Shown: in pieces, positions 1 to 5,559 of the stretch
Layout: every line of letters begins with the position of its first letter
How positions within the stretch are numbered: the stretch's first letter is position 1
Assembly: GCA_018882545.1 (NCBI GenBank)
Contig: VERS01000178.1
Location: 1-5,559 of the forward strand
Direction of reading: 5' to 3'
Source: Mycobacterium sp.
GTDB taxonomy: Bacteria; Actinomycetota; Actinomycetes; Mycobacteriales; Mycobacteriaceae
Length of the DNA: 5,559 nucleotides
Notes under the pieces: model-generated
The model's input: only the letters and a program-made list of their open reading frames with translations
Told to the model about the DNA's origin: nothing
The model's database searches: none
Made by a program: the position numbers and the translations under genes

Positions 1-1089
1 GTGCGGGCGCTGGTGCGACCGGTCACCACCCCGCTGCTGGCCGATGACTACCTCAAGTTGGTCAACCCGCTGTGGTCGGCCCGGGAGCTGCGCGGCCGCA
101 TCGTGGCGGTCCGGCCCGAGACCCGCGACTCGGCCACCCTGGTGATCAAACCGGGCTGGGGCTACGGCTTCGCCCACCAGCCGGGGCAGTACGTCGGGAT
201 CGGCCTGCTCGTCGACGGCCGCTGGCGCTGGCGGTCCTACTCGCTGACCTCGCCGGCGCGCCCCGGCGCGGCGCGCACCCTGAGCATCACCGTCAAAGCC
301 ATGCCGGAGGGTTTCCTGTCGACCCATCTGGTCAACGGTGTGCGGCCCGGGACGGTGGTGCGGCTGGCCGCCCCGCAGGGCAGCTTCGTGATGTCCGACC
401 CGCCGCCGGCATCGGTGTTGCTGCTGACCGGCGGGTCGGGAATCACCCCGGTGATGTCGATGCTGCGGACCATGGTGCGCCGGGGCACCCTCGCCGCCTC
501 CGGCGGGCAGGAGCGCAGCGACTCGGGGACAGAGCCCGATGTGGTGCACCTGCACAGCGCTCCCACCGTCGCGGATGTGATGTTCGCCGACGAGCTCGCC
601 GAACTCGGGCGCAGCCACCCCGGATACCGGTTGACGGTGCGGGCCACCCGGACCGAGGGCCGGCTGGATCTGAGCCGGCTGCCCGCGCTGGTGCCGGACT
701 GGCGCGACCGGCAGACCTGGGTCTGCGGTCCGGAGGGAATGCTGTCCGAGGCCGAAAAACTCTGGGCTGCAGAGGGAGTCACCGCGCGGCTGCACCTGGA
801 GCGATTCACCGCCGCGCGTATTGCGGCGGCCGACGGCGGTGGAACCGTCACCTTCGCCCGCAGCGGGACCACCCGGGCGGCTGATGCGGCGACCTCGGTC
901 CTGGAGGCCGGGGAGCGGGCCGGAGTCCGGCTGCCGTTCGGCTGCCGGATGGGTATCTGCCACACCTGTGTGGTTAGCCTGGTGGACGGCCGAGTCCGCG
1001 ACCTGCGCACCGGCGCCGAGTACGAACCCGGAACCCGGGTGCAGACCTGTGTGGTCGCGCCCAGCGGAGACTGCGTGGTGGACATCTGA
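1..1089 (+). CDS. NADPH oxidoreductase with C-terminal [2Fe-2S] ferredoxin domain, DesA3 electron donor (Rv3230c type), probably 5'-partial
   Basis: This soluble reductase is expected to carry electrons from NADPH through FAD and a [2Fe-2S] cluster to the desaturase encoded next to it. That role is established for the M. tuberculosis pair Rv3230c/DesA3. Counting the GTG at base 1 as residue 1, an FAD-binding beta-barrel comes first, with RSYS at 78-81. A nucleotide-binding domain follows, with GGSGITP at 144-150 and CGPEG at 242-246. The C-terminus is a plant-type ferredoxin with cysteines 315, 320, 323 and 350 (C-X4-C-X2-C-X26-C). The frame is open at the window edge, and recalled mycobacterial homologues are about 380 residues with extra residues before the conserved TTPLL segment. 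The GTG may therefore be an internal valine and the true start may lie upstream. A hydrophilic stretch at about 165-180 looks longer than in Rv3230c. The gene overlaps the desaturase by one base. Function is confident; the start is not. Confidence 0.93.
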   Translation: MRALVRPVTTPLLADDYLKLVNPLWSARELRGRIVAVRPETRDSATLVIKPGWGYGFAHQPGQYVGIGLLVDGRWRWRSYSLTSPARPGAARTLSITVKAMPEGFLSTHLVNGVRPGTVVRLAAPQGSFVMSDPPPASVLLLTGGSGITPVMSMLRTMVRRGTLAASGGQERSDSGTEPDVVHLHSAPTVADVMFADELAELGRSHPGYRLTVRATRTEGRLDLSRLPALVPDWRDRQTWVCGPEGMLSEAEKLWAAEGVTARLHLERFTAARIAAADGGGTVTFARSGTTRAADAATSVLEAGERAGVRLPFGCRMGICHTCVVSLVDGRVRDLRTGAEYEPGTRVQTCVVAPSGDCVVDI

Positions 1090-1091
1090 TG
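1087..1091 (+). promoter_or_regulatory. Stop-start overlap (TGATG) coupling reductase and desaturase translation
   Basis: The reductase TGA (1087-1089) and the desaturase ATG (1089-1091) share one A. The nearest purine-rich stretches upstream are poorly placed: AGCGGAGA around 1063-1070 is too far away, and GTGGTGG around 1075-1081 is a weak match. Termination-reinitiation is the simplest way for the second gene to be translated. It would hold the two electron-transfer partners at a fixed ratio. The overlap is seen directly; the mechanism is inferred. Confidence 0.75.
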
Positions 1092-2327
1092 GCGATCACC
1101 GACATCGAGACCTTCAGCCACCTGACCGACGCCGACATCGAGGCGCTGGCGGTCGAACTGGACGCCATCCGCACCGATGTGGAGGAGTCCCTGGGCGAGC
1201 GCGACGCCCGCTACATCCACCGCACCATCGCCGCGCAGCGCTGCCTGGAGGCGGCCGGCCGGCTGCTGCTGGCGTTCGGTTCCAGGCGGGTGGCGTGGTG
1301 GGCCGGGACCGCCAGCCTGGCGTTGGCCAAGATCATCGAGAACATGGAGATCGCGCACAACGTCCTGCACGGTCAGTGGGACTGGATGAACGACCCGGAG
1401 ATCCACTCCTCGACCTGGGAGTGGGACATGGTGGGTGCGTCCAAGCACTGGCGGATCACCCACAATGTGTCCCACCACAAGTACACCAACATCCTCGGCA
1501 TGGACGACGACGTCGGCTACGGGGTCCTGCGGGTCACCCGAGACGAGCCCTGGAAGCCCCGCAATACCCTCAACGTGTTGATCAACACCATGCTGGCCGT
1601 GGGCTTCGAGTGGGGAATCGCCCTGCAGCACTTGGAGCTCCGAAAGATCTACCGTCCCGAGACCCGGGCCGCCGCCGTGGTTCGGCTGCGGGAGCTGTCC
1701 ACCAAGGCCGCCCGGCAGCTGACCAAGGACTACCTGGCCTACCCCGCGCTGACCGCCCTCTCACCCGTCAACTTCGGCAGGACCGGCTTCGCCGCCACCC
1801 TCAAAGCCAACCTGGTCGCCAATGTGATCCGCAACCTGTGGGCCAACGCGGTGATCTTCTGCGGACACTTCCCCGACGGCGCGGAGAAGTTCACCACCAC
1901 CGATATGGCCGGCGAGGGCCGGGGTCAGTGGTACCTGCGGCAGATGCTGGGCAGCGCCAACATCGACGCCGGGCCGGTGCTGGCCTTCATGACCGGCAAC
2001 CTGGCCTACCAGATCGAGCACCACCTCTACCCGGACCTGCCCAGCCGGCGGCTGGCCGAGATCGCGGTGCGGGTGCGCGAGGTCTGCGAGAAGTACGACC
2101 TGCCCTACACCAGCGGCCCGATGCCGGTGCAGTACGCCAAGACCTGGCGCACCATCGCCAAACTCTCGCTGCCGGACCGGTTCCTGCGGGCCACCACCGA
2201 CGACGCCCCGGAGACCCGCAGCGAGCGGATGTTCGAGGGCATGGCGGCCCGCTCCCGCGGGCTGAAGACGGCGCTGGTCGAGGCGCGTGCCCGCCGCCGG
2301 GACACCGTCGCGTCGAAAGTGCGCTGA
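1089..2327 (+). CDS. desA3: Membrane stearoyl-CoA 9-desaturase (DesA3 type)
   Basis: This integral membrane di-iron enzyme inserts the cis-9 double bond into stearoyl-CoA to give oleoyl-CoA for phospholipids and triacylglycerol. M. tuberculosis DesA3 is a reported target of isoxyl (thiocarlide). The 412 residues carry the histidine boxes of the family: HNVLH at 90-94, HNVSHH at 125-130 and QIEHH at 308-312. A further histidine lies in CGHFP at 258-262. Hydrophobic stretches suited to membrane segments lie around 59-83, 163-180 and 243-258. The N-terminus matches recalled DesA3 (MAITD start, then HLTDADIE), which supports the ATG. That ATG shares its A with the upstream TGA (TGATG at 1087-1091). 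No well-placed Shine-Dalgarno sequence is seen, so translation probably depends on coupling to the reductase. The C-terminus ends TVASKVR, about 15 residues shorter than M. tuberculosis DesA3 and without its LAA tail. Identification is firm. Confidence 0.95.
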   Translation: MAITDIETFSHLTDADIEALAVELDAIRTDVEESLGERDARYIHRTIAAQRCLEAAGRLLLAFGSRRVAWWAGTASLALAKIIENMEIAHNVLHGQWDWMNDPEIHSSTWEWDMVGASKHWRITHNVSHHKYTNILGMDDDVGYGVLRVTRDEPWKPRNTLNVLINTMLAVGFEWGIALQHLELRKIYRPETRAAAVVRLRELSTKAARQLTKDYLAYPALTALSPVNFGRTGFAATLKANLVANVIRNLWANAVIFCGHFPDGAEKFTTTDMAGEGRGQWYLRQMLGSANIDAGPVLAFMTGNLAYQIEHHLYPDLPSRRLAEIAVRVREVCEKYDLPYTSGPMPVQYAKTWRTIAKLSLPDRFLRATTDDAPETRSERMFEGMAARSRGLKTALVEARARRRDTVASKVR

Positions 2328-2390
2328 GATCGGCTTTTCCGGCCGGATGGGTCACATTCTCGATCTGTGCGCACTCTCGGCTCGGGTGGG
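2328..2390. other. Convergent intergenic gap between desaturase and aldo/keto reductase
   Basis: This 63-base gap separates the two gene ends. It holds no open frame worth calling and no classic stem followed by a T run on either strand. The short palindrome TCCGGCCGGA at 2338-2347 sits after TTTT at 2335-2338. It is also one arm of a longer inverted repeat, listed separately. Transcription from both sides must end near here, but no convincing intrinsic terminator can be pointed to. Confidence 0.6.
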
Positions 2391-2440
2391 TCAGTCGGGG
2401 ATGTAGGCGAACGTGTCGGGGTTGGGTCCCATCCGGCCGG
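2339..2440. repeat. Perfect 13-bp inverted repeat spanning the convergent gene ends
   Basis: Bases 2339-2351 (CCGGCCGGATGGG) are the exact reverse complement of 2428-2440 (CCCATCCGGCCGG), with 76 bases between. The left arm lies in the intergenic gap. The right arm lies inside the 3' end of the aldo/keto reductase gene, where it encodes part of AGRMGP. The match stops at both ends of the arms. It could form a long-loop stem in transcripts from either strand, or could be chance in GC-rich DNA. No function is shown. Confidence 0.55.
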
Positions 2441-3254
2441 CCTCGCCCTTGTCCAGTGCGGTCAGCGCCTCGATCTCCTCATCGCCCAACTCGAAGTCGA
2501 AGATCTCGAAGTTCTCCTGAATCCGCTGGGGCTGAACCGATTTGGGGAATACGACGTCGCCGCGCTCGATGTGCCAGCGCAGCACCACCTGGGCCGGGTG
2601 CACGCCGAGTGATTTGGCGATCCGGATCACCACGGGGTCGCCGAGGACCTTGCCCCGGGCGATCGGCGACCAGCCCTCGGTCACGATGTCGTGCTCGGTG
2701 CCGTAGGCGCGCACCGCGTCGTTGGTGAAGTAGGGATGCACCTCGATCTGGTTGACCGCCGGGGTGACGGCGGTCTCGCGGGCCAACTCCTGCAGGTGGT
2801 GGATCTGGAAGTTGGAGACCCCGATGCTGCGGGCCCGGCCGTCGGCCTGGAAGCCGGCCAGCGTCTCCCAGGTGGATACGAAGTCGCCGTCGTAGAGCGT
2901 GGGCAGCGGCCAGTGGATCAGGAACAGGTCGACGTAGTCGGTGCCCAGGTCGCGCAGCGTTGCATCGAAGGCGCGCCGGGCGTCGTCGGGCCGGTGGAAG
3001 CCGTTGTTGAGCTTGCTGGTGATGTACACCTGAGCGCGGTCCAGACCGGCGGCGGCGATGCCCTCACCCACGCCCTGCTCGTTGCCGTACATCTGGGCGG
3101 TGTCGATGTGGCGGTAGCCGGTCTGCAGGGCGGCCGCCACGGCGGCCGCGGTCTCCTCCGGTGCGACCTTGAACACCCCGAAGCCCAGCTGGGGGATCTG
3201 ATGGCCGTCGTTGAGAGTGATCGACGGCACGGTGTTGGGTCCGATTGTGCTCAT
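2391..3254 (-). CDS. NADPH-dependent aldo/keto reductase (2,5-diketo-D-gluconate reductase-like)
   Basis: This is a soluble (alpha/beta)8-barrel oxidoreductase of the AKR superfamily, of the short bacterial type, which reduces aldehydes and ketones with NAD(P)H. Its 287 residues fit the family length. The catalytic tetrad is complete: D51, Y56 (MYGNE), K81 and H114 (LIHWP). The family signatures GVSNF (145-149) and VNQIEVHP (167-174) are present. Near the C-terminus FPKS (236-239) and R244 correspond to the residues that hold the NADPH 2'-phosphate, so NADPH preference is likely. The ATG at 3254 is preceded by a good AAGGAG. The gene faces the desaturase tail to tail and lies 57 bases after rsgA on the same strand. 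In M. tuberculosis, as I recall, nothing separates rsgA and desA3. Mycobacteria encode other AKRs such as Rv2971, to which this is related but not obviously orthologous. The natural substrate cannot be told. Base composition resembles its neighbours. Confidence 0.93.
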   Translation of the reverse strand: MSTIGPNTVPSITLNDGHQIPQLGFGVFKVAPEETAAAVAAALQTGYRHIDTAQMYGNEQGVGEGIAAAGLDRAQVYITSKLNNGFHRPDDARRAFDATLRDLGTDYVDLFLIHWPLPTLYDGDFVSTWETLAGFQADGRARSIGVSNFQIHHLQELARETAVTPAVNQIEVHPYFTNDAVRAYGTEHDIVTEGWSPIARGKVLGDPVVIRIAKSLGVHPAQVVLRWHIERGDVVFPKSVQPQRIQENFEIFDFELGDEEIEALTALDKGEAGRMGPNPDTFAYIPD

Positions 3255-3311
3255 GGCTGTGCTCCTTGTCTGATAACCGTTCCCTGACGGCTGTCCGTTA
3301 GTACCGGTCCG
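3255..3311 (-). other. Spacer between rsgA and the aldo/keto reductase
   Basis: This 57-base spacer holds one full copy of the 14-base-period repeat, a small potential hairpin (ACGG-ACAG-CCGT around 3287-3298 on the minus strand) and the reductase ribosome binding site. The stem is only four base pairs with no following T run, so it is not a convincing terminator for rsgA. A weak -10-like TTATCA lies near 3274 without a good -35. Read-through from rsgA and an independent promoter are both possible. Confidence 0.5.
3262..3267 (-). promoter_or_regulatory. Strong ribosome binding site of the aldo/keto reductase gene
   Basis: The minus strand reads AAGGAG here, seven bases before the ATG at 3254-3252. 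It is the clearest Shine-Dalgarno sequence in the window and fixes the start of the reductase. It suggests independent translation initiation rather than coupling to rsgA, whose stop codon lies 57 bases upstream. Confidence 0.8.
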
Positions 3312-3319
3312 TTAGTACC
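3293..3319. repeat. Tandem direct repeat, 13 identical bases with a 14-base period
   Basis: GTCCGTTAGTACC occurs at 3293-3305 and again at 3307-3319, one base apart. On the minus strand this reads as two successive copies of GGTACTAACGGAC. The rsgA stop codon (TAA, 3314-3312) lies inside the first minus-strand copy. The second copy falls in the spacer upstream of the aldo/keto reductase start. It may be a small tandem duplication at the gene end or a paired protein-binding site in the reductase promoter region. No clear -10/-35 pair was found beside it. Confidence 0.75.
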
Positions 3320-4301
3320 CGTCCGCCTGATCCAAGACTTCCAGCAGCCGACGGGCCGCCGCGACCCGGCGGGCCTGCGCCCCGGTCAAGGCGTCCAGCG
3401 CGCACTCCGGGTCGGCCGGCGGCCCGCGGTGACCGCAACCGCGGGGACAGTCGGTGACCAGCTCGGCCAGGTCGGAGAAGGCCAGCATCACATCGTCGTG
3501 CTCGATATGGGCCAGCCCGAACGAGCGGACGCCGGGGGTGTCGACCACCCAGCCGCCGCCGGGCAGGGGCAGCGCCACCGACTGGGTCGAGGTGTGCCGG
3601 CCCTTCCCGACCCCGGACACCTCGCCGATCGCCCGGTCGGCTTGCGGCACAAGCCGATTCACCAGCGTGGACTTGCCGACCCCGGAGTGTCCGAGCAGTA
3701 CGGTGATGTGCCCGGCCAGCAGTGCGGCCACCTCGTCGAGGGATTCGTCGCGGCCGGCGGTGACCACGGTGAGGTCCAGATCGGCGAACTGCGCGGCGAA
3801 CGGCGCCGCGGGGACCAGGTCGGTCTTGGTCAGGCACAGGATCGGCCGCACCCCGCCGGTGTAGGCCGCGATCAGGGCGCGGTCCACCAGGCCGGTGCGC
3901 GGCGGTGGGTCGGCCAGGGCGACGACGACCATCATCTGGTCTGCGTTGGCCACCACCACCCGCTCGGTCGGGTCGGTGTCATCGGCGGTGCGGCGCAGCA
4001 CTGTTCGGCGTTGCCCGCGCCGGACGATGCGGGCCAGGGTGTCGGGACGCCCGGAGAGATCACCGACGACGTCCACCTCATCGCCGACGACGAGCGGGGT
4101 GCGGCCCAACTCGCGGGCCCGCATCGCGGTCACCCGGTGGTGCGGGTCGCCGTCGAGCACACAGCCCCAGCGGCCGCGGTCCACCGCGACCACCATGGCG
4201 GCCCGGGCGTCGGCGTGCTCGGGCCGGGTCTTGGTGCGCGGCCGCGAACCCCGGCCGGCCCGGATGTGGACGTCGGACTCGTCGTAGTCCAGGCGGCTCA
4301 A
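3312..4301 (-). CDS. rsgA: Ribosome small-subunit-dependent GTPase RsgA
   Basis: RsgA (YjeQ) is a cytoplasmic, circularly permuted GTPase that binds the 30S subunit and helps its late maturation. With the TTG at 4301 as residue 1 the protein has 329 residues, close to the M. tuberculosis homologue. A basic N-terminal tail (14-28) precedes an OB-fold region (about 36-95). The G motifs follow in the permuted order G4 TKTD (158-161), G1 GHSGVGKS (204-211), G2 GRHTST (234-239) and G3 DTPG (254-257). The C-terminal zinc site is C285, C289, H291 and C300. Longer in-frame starts exist up to 4442, but they would add an arginine-rich segment lying entirely over aroA. Conserved sequence starts at YDESDV, just after the TTG. 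The TTG overlaps the aroA stop as TTGA (4301-4298), indicating coupled translation. A GTG at 4319-4317 is a less likely alternative. Function is firm; the start is moderately sure. Confidence 0.94.
   Translation of the reverse strand: MSRLDYDESDVHIRAGRGSRPRTKTRPEHADARAAMVVAVDRGRWGCVLDGDPHHRVTAMRARELGRTPLVVGDEVDVVGDLSGRPDTLARIVRRGQRRTVLRRTADDTDPTERVVVANADQMMVVVALADPPPRTGLVDRALIAAYTGGVRPILCLTKTDLVPAAPFAAQFADLDLTVVTAGRDESLDEVAALLAGHITVLLGHSGVGKSTLVNRLVPQADRAIGEVSGVGKGRHTSTQSVALPLPGGGWVVDTPGVRSFGLAHIEHDDVMLAFSDLAELVTDCPRGCGHRGPPADPECALDALTGAQARRVAAARRLLEVLDQADGY
4298..4301 (-). promoter_or_regulatory. aroA stop / rsgA TTG start overlap (TTGA)
   Basis: On the minus strand TTGA carries both the TTG proposed to start rsgA (4301-4299) and the TGA that ends aroA (4300-4298). 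A GGCGGGG stretch about ten bases upstream is a weak ribosome binding site. The arrangement suggests that ribosomes finishing aroA reinitiate on rsgA and that the two genes form one transcript. Confidence 0.65.
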
Positions 4302-5559
4302 CCGAGCATCCCCGCCCACATCCCGGGAAAGTCCGGCAGCGTCTTGGCGGTGGTCGCGACGTCCTCGACCCGCACGCCCGGCACCCTCAGCCCGACGATC
4401 GCCCCGGCCATCGCCATCCGGTGGTCGGCATAGGAGTGCCACACCCCGCCGTGCAGCGCCCGCGCGGTGATCACCAGCGCGTCGGGTTCCTCGGCGCAGT
4501 CCCCGCCCAGGCCGTTGATCTCCGAGCGCAGCGCCGCCAGCCGGTCGGTCTCATGGCCGCGCAGATGCGCGATCCCGGTCAGCCGCGACACCGATCCCGG
4601 CTCGGCCAGCGCGGCCAGCACCGCCATCGCCGGGGTGAGTTCGCCGACCTCGTGCAGATTCATGTCGAATCCCGGATAGCCCGCCGGTCCGGTCACGGCC
4701 AGGCCGGAATCCTCATGGGCGACAGTGCAATTGAGAAGGCGCAGGATCGAAAGGATGATCGGGGCCGGCTGTACGCTGATCGTCGGCCAGCCGGTGATGC
4801 GCACCGTGCCGCCGGTCACCGCGGCGGCCGCGGCGAACGGCACCGCGTTGGACAGGTCCGGTTCGATGTGCCAGTGCCGGGCCTGCACGCGGCCGGGCCT
4901 CACGCGCCACCGGTCCGGGACGGTCTCGTCGACCTCGACGCCGGCCTCGGCCAGCATCGCCACCGTCATCGCGATGTGCGGGGCCGAGGGTACCGACGCC
5001 CCGGTGTGCAGCACCTCCAGGCCGTGGCCGAACGCCGCCCCGCACAACAGCAGACCGGAGACGAACTGCGAGGACGCCGAGGCGTCGATGCGCACCGTCC
5101 CGCCGGCCACCGCGCCCCGGCCGTGCACGGTGAACGGCAGCCCCCCGGTGTGCGGATCGGCGTCGACGTCCACCCCGAGTGCGCGCAGTGCCGCGAGCAG
5201 GGGTGCGATCGGCCGGGCCCGGGCCTGCTCGTCGCCGTCGAACCCGACCGCGCCGGTGCTCAGCGCCGCCAGCGGCGGCACGAACCGCAGCACCGTGCCG
5301 GCCAGCCCGCAGTCGATGCGCGCGCCCGGGGCGGGGCGCAGCGCCCCGTCGACGTGCAGCTCGGTCCCGTCCCCGTCGACGCGCAGGCCGAGAGTCCGCA
5401 GCGCGCCGATCATCAGGTCGGTGTCGCGGCTGCGCAGCGCCCCGCTGATCTGAGAGTCGCCGCCGAGGGCGGCCAGCACGAGCGCGCGGTTGGTCATCGA
5501 CTTGGAGCCCGGGACGGTGACCGTGGCGCTCACCGGCGCGGCGGCGTGCGGTGCCGGCC
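4298..5559 (-). CDS. aroA: 3-phosphoshikimate 1-carboxyvinyltransferase (EPSP synthase), 5'-partial
   Basis: AroA transfers the enolpyruvyl group of phosphoenolpyruvate to shikimate 3-phosphate, the sixth step of the shikimate pathway to aromatic amino acids, in the cytoplasm. Residues here are counted from the in-frame GTG at 5533. PGSKS is at 8-12, LAGTVLRF at 77-84 (the first EPSPS signature region), SASSQ at 152-156 (shikimate-phosphate contacts), HETDR at 327-331 (the second signature), DHRMAMA at 370-376 and K397 near the C-terminus. The GTG is unlikely to be the real start. The frame stays open for eight more codons to the window edge, reading PAPHAAAP, which resembles the recalled M. 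tuberculosis N-terminus WPAPTAPTP. The true start therefore lies beyond 5559. At least 419 residues are present. The C-terminus ends in GMLG, without the basic extension I recall in the M. tuberculosis enzyme. It is followed directly by rsgA. Confidence 0.95.
   Translation of the reverse strand, partial: PAPHAAAPVSATVTVPGSKSMTNRALVLAALGGDSQISGALRSRDTDLMIGALRTLGLRVDGDGTELHVDGALRPAPGARIDCGLAGTVLRFVPPLAALSTGAVGFDGDEQARARPIAPLLAALRALGVDVDADPHTGGLPFTVHGRGAVAGGTVRIDASASSQFVSGLLLCGAAFGHGLEVLHTGASVPSAPHIAMTVAMLAEAGVEVDETVPDRWRVRPGRVQARHWHIEPDLSNAVPFAAAAAVTGGTVRITGWPTISVQPAPIILSILRLLNCTVAHEDSGLAVTGPAGYPGFDMNLHEVGELTPAMAVLAALAEPGSVSRLTGIAHLRGHETDRLAALRSEINGLGGDCAEEPDALVITARALHGGVWHSYADHRMAMAGAIVGLRVPGVRVEDVATTAKTLPDFPGMWAGMLG

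Noticed and set aside
237..1631. Long open frame on the minus strand (464 codons)
   Set aside because: It lies opposite the reductase and desaturase genes, is low-complexity in composition and shows no recognisable domain. Long antisense frames are common in DNA this rich in GC.
2326..2369. AGATCG / CGATCT inverted pair after the desaturase stop as a terminator
   Set aside because: It has only six base pairs and a loop of over 30 bases, with no T run afterwards, so it is not credible as an intrinsic terminator.
821..2728. 635-codon plus-strand frame across reductase, desaturase and AKR end
   Set aside because: It is an alternative frame of the two real genes. Its product is rich in Arg, Pro and Gly with no motif, and it runs through the gap into the antisense of the AKR gene.
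3255..3290. AKR promoter with a -10 around TTATCA
   Set aside because: There is no matching -35 at proper spacing and the -10 fit is weak. It is noted in the spacer entry but not called.
3429..4433. 334-codon plus-strand frame opposite rsgA
   Set aside because: It is antisense to a firmly identified GTPase. The translation is His/Gly/Val-rich shadow sequence without domains.
4725..5453. 242-codon plus-strand frame opposite aroA
   Set aside because: It is antisense to aroA and Ser/Pro/Arg-rich, with no ribosome binding site or family resemblance.

Overview
This is a GC-rich stretch of actinobacterial chromosome, most likely from Mycobacterium or Mycolicibacterium. Two points support this. 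All five proteins read as close relatives of mycobacterial proteins. The gene order also matches, in inverted orientation, the M. tuberculosis segment Rv3230c-desA3(Rv3229c)-rsgA(Rv3228)-aroA(Rv3227), with one extra aldo/keto reductase gene in the middle. The species-level statements rest on recalled reference sequences, since no search was run.

Layout. Positions 1-2327 (+ strand) hold a two-gene electron-transfer and desaturation operon. It encodes a flavin/[2Fe-2S] NADPH oxidoreductase (Rv3230c type), whose 5' end probably lies before the window. The last base of its stop codon is the first base of the ATG of a membrane stearoyl-CoA 9-desaturase (DesA3 type). Positions 2328-2390 are a short convergent gap. 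Positions 2391-3254 (- strand) encode an NADPH-type aldo/keto reductase with an intact catalytic tetrad and a good ribosome binding site. Positions 3255-3311 are a short spacer carrying part of a 14-bp tandem repeat. Positions 3312-4301 (- strand) encode the circularly permuted ribosome-assembly GTPase RsgA, beginning at a TTG that overlaps the aroA stop. Positions 4298-5559 (- strand) encode EPSP synthase AroA, whose N-terminus runs off the right edge.

How the genes work together. The reductase passes electrons from NADPH through FAD and its C-terminal ferredoxin domain to the di-iron desaturase, which makes oleoyl-CoA for membrane lipids. aroA (shikimate pathway) and rsgA (30S subunit maturation) are unrelated housekeeping genes that overlap by 4 nt. 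The aldo/keto reductase follows them on the same strand and may be read through from rsgA or have its own promoter.

There is no RNA gene, CRISPR array, insertion sequence or phage element that I can see, and no gene-free stretch longer than 63 bases. I do not see a clearly new system. The points most worth a second look are the DesA3 C-terminus, which lacks the LAA-type degradation tail known from M. tuberculosis DesA3; the aldo/keto reductase placed between rsgA and desA3; a perfect 13-bp inverted repeat at the convergent gene ends; and the tandem repeat across the rsgA stop.
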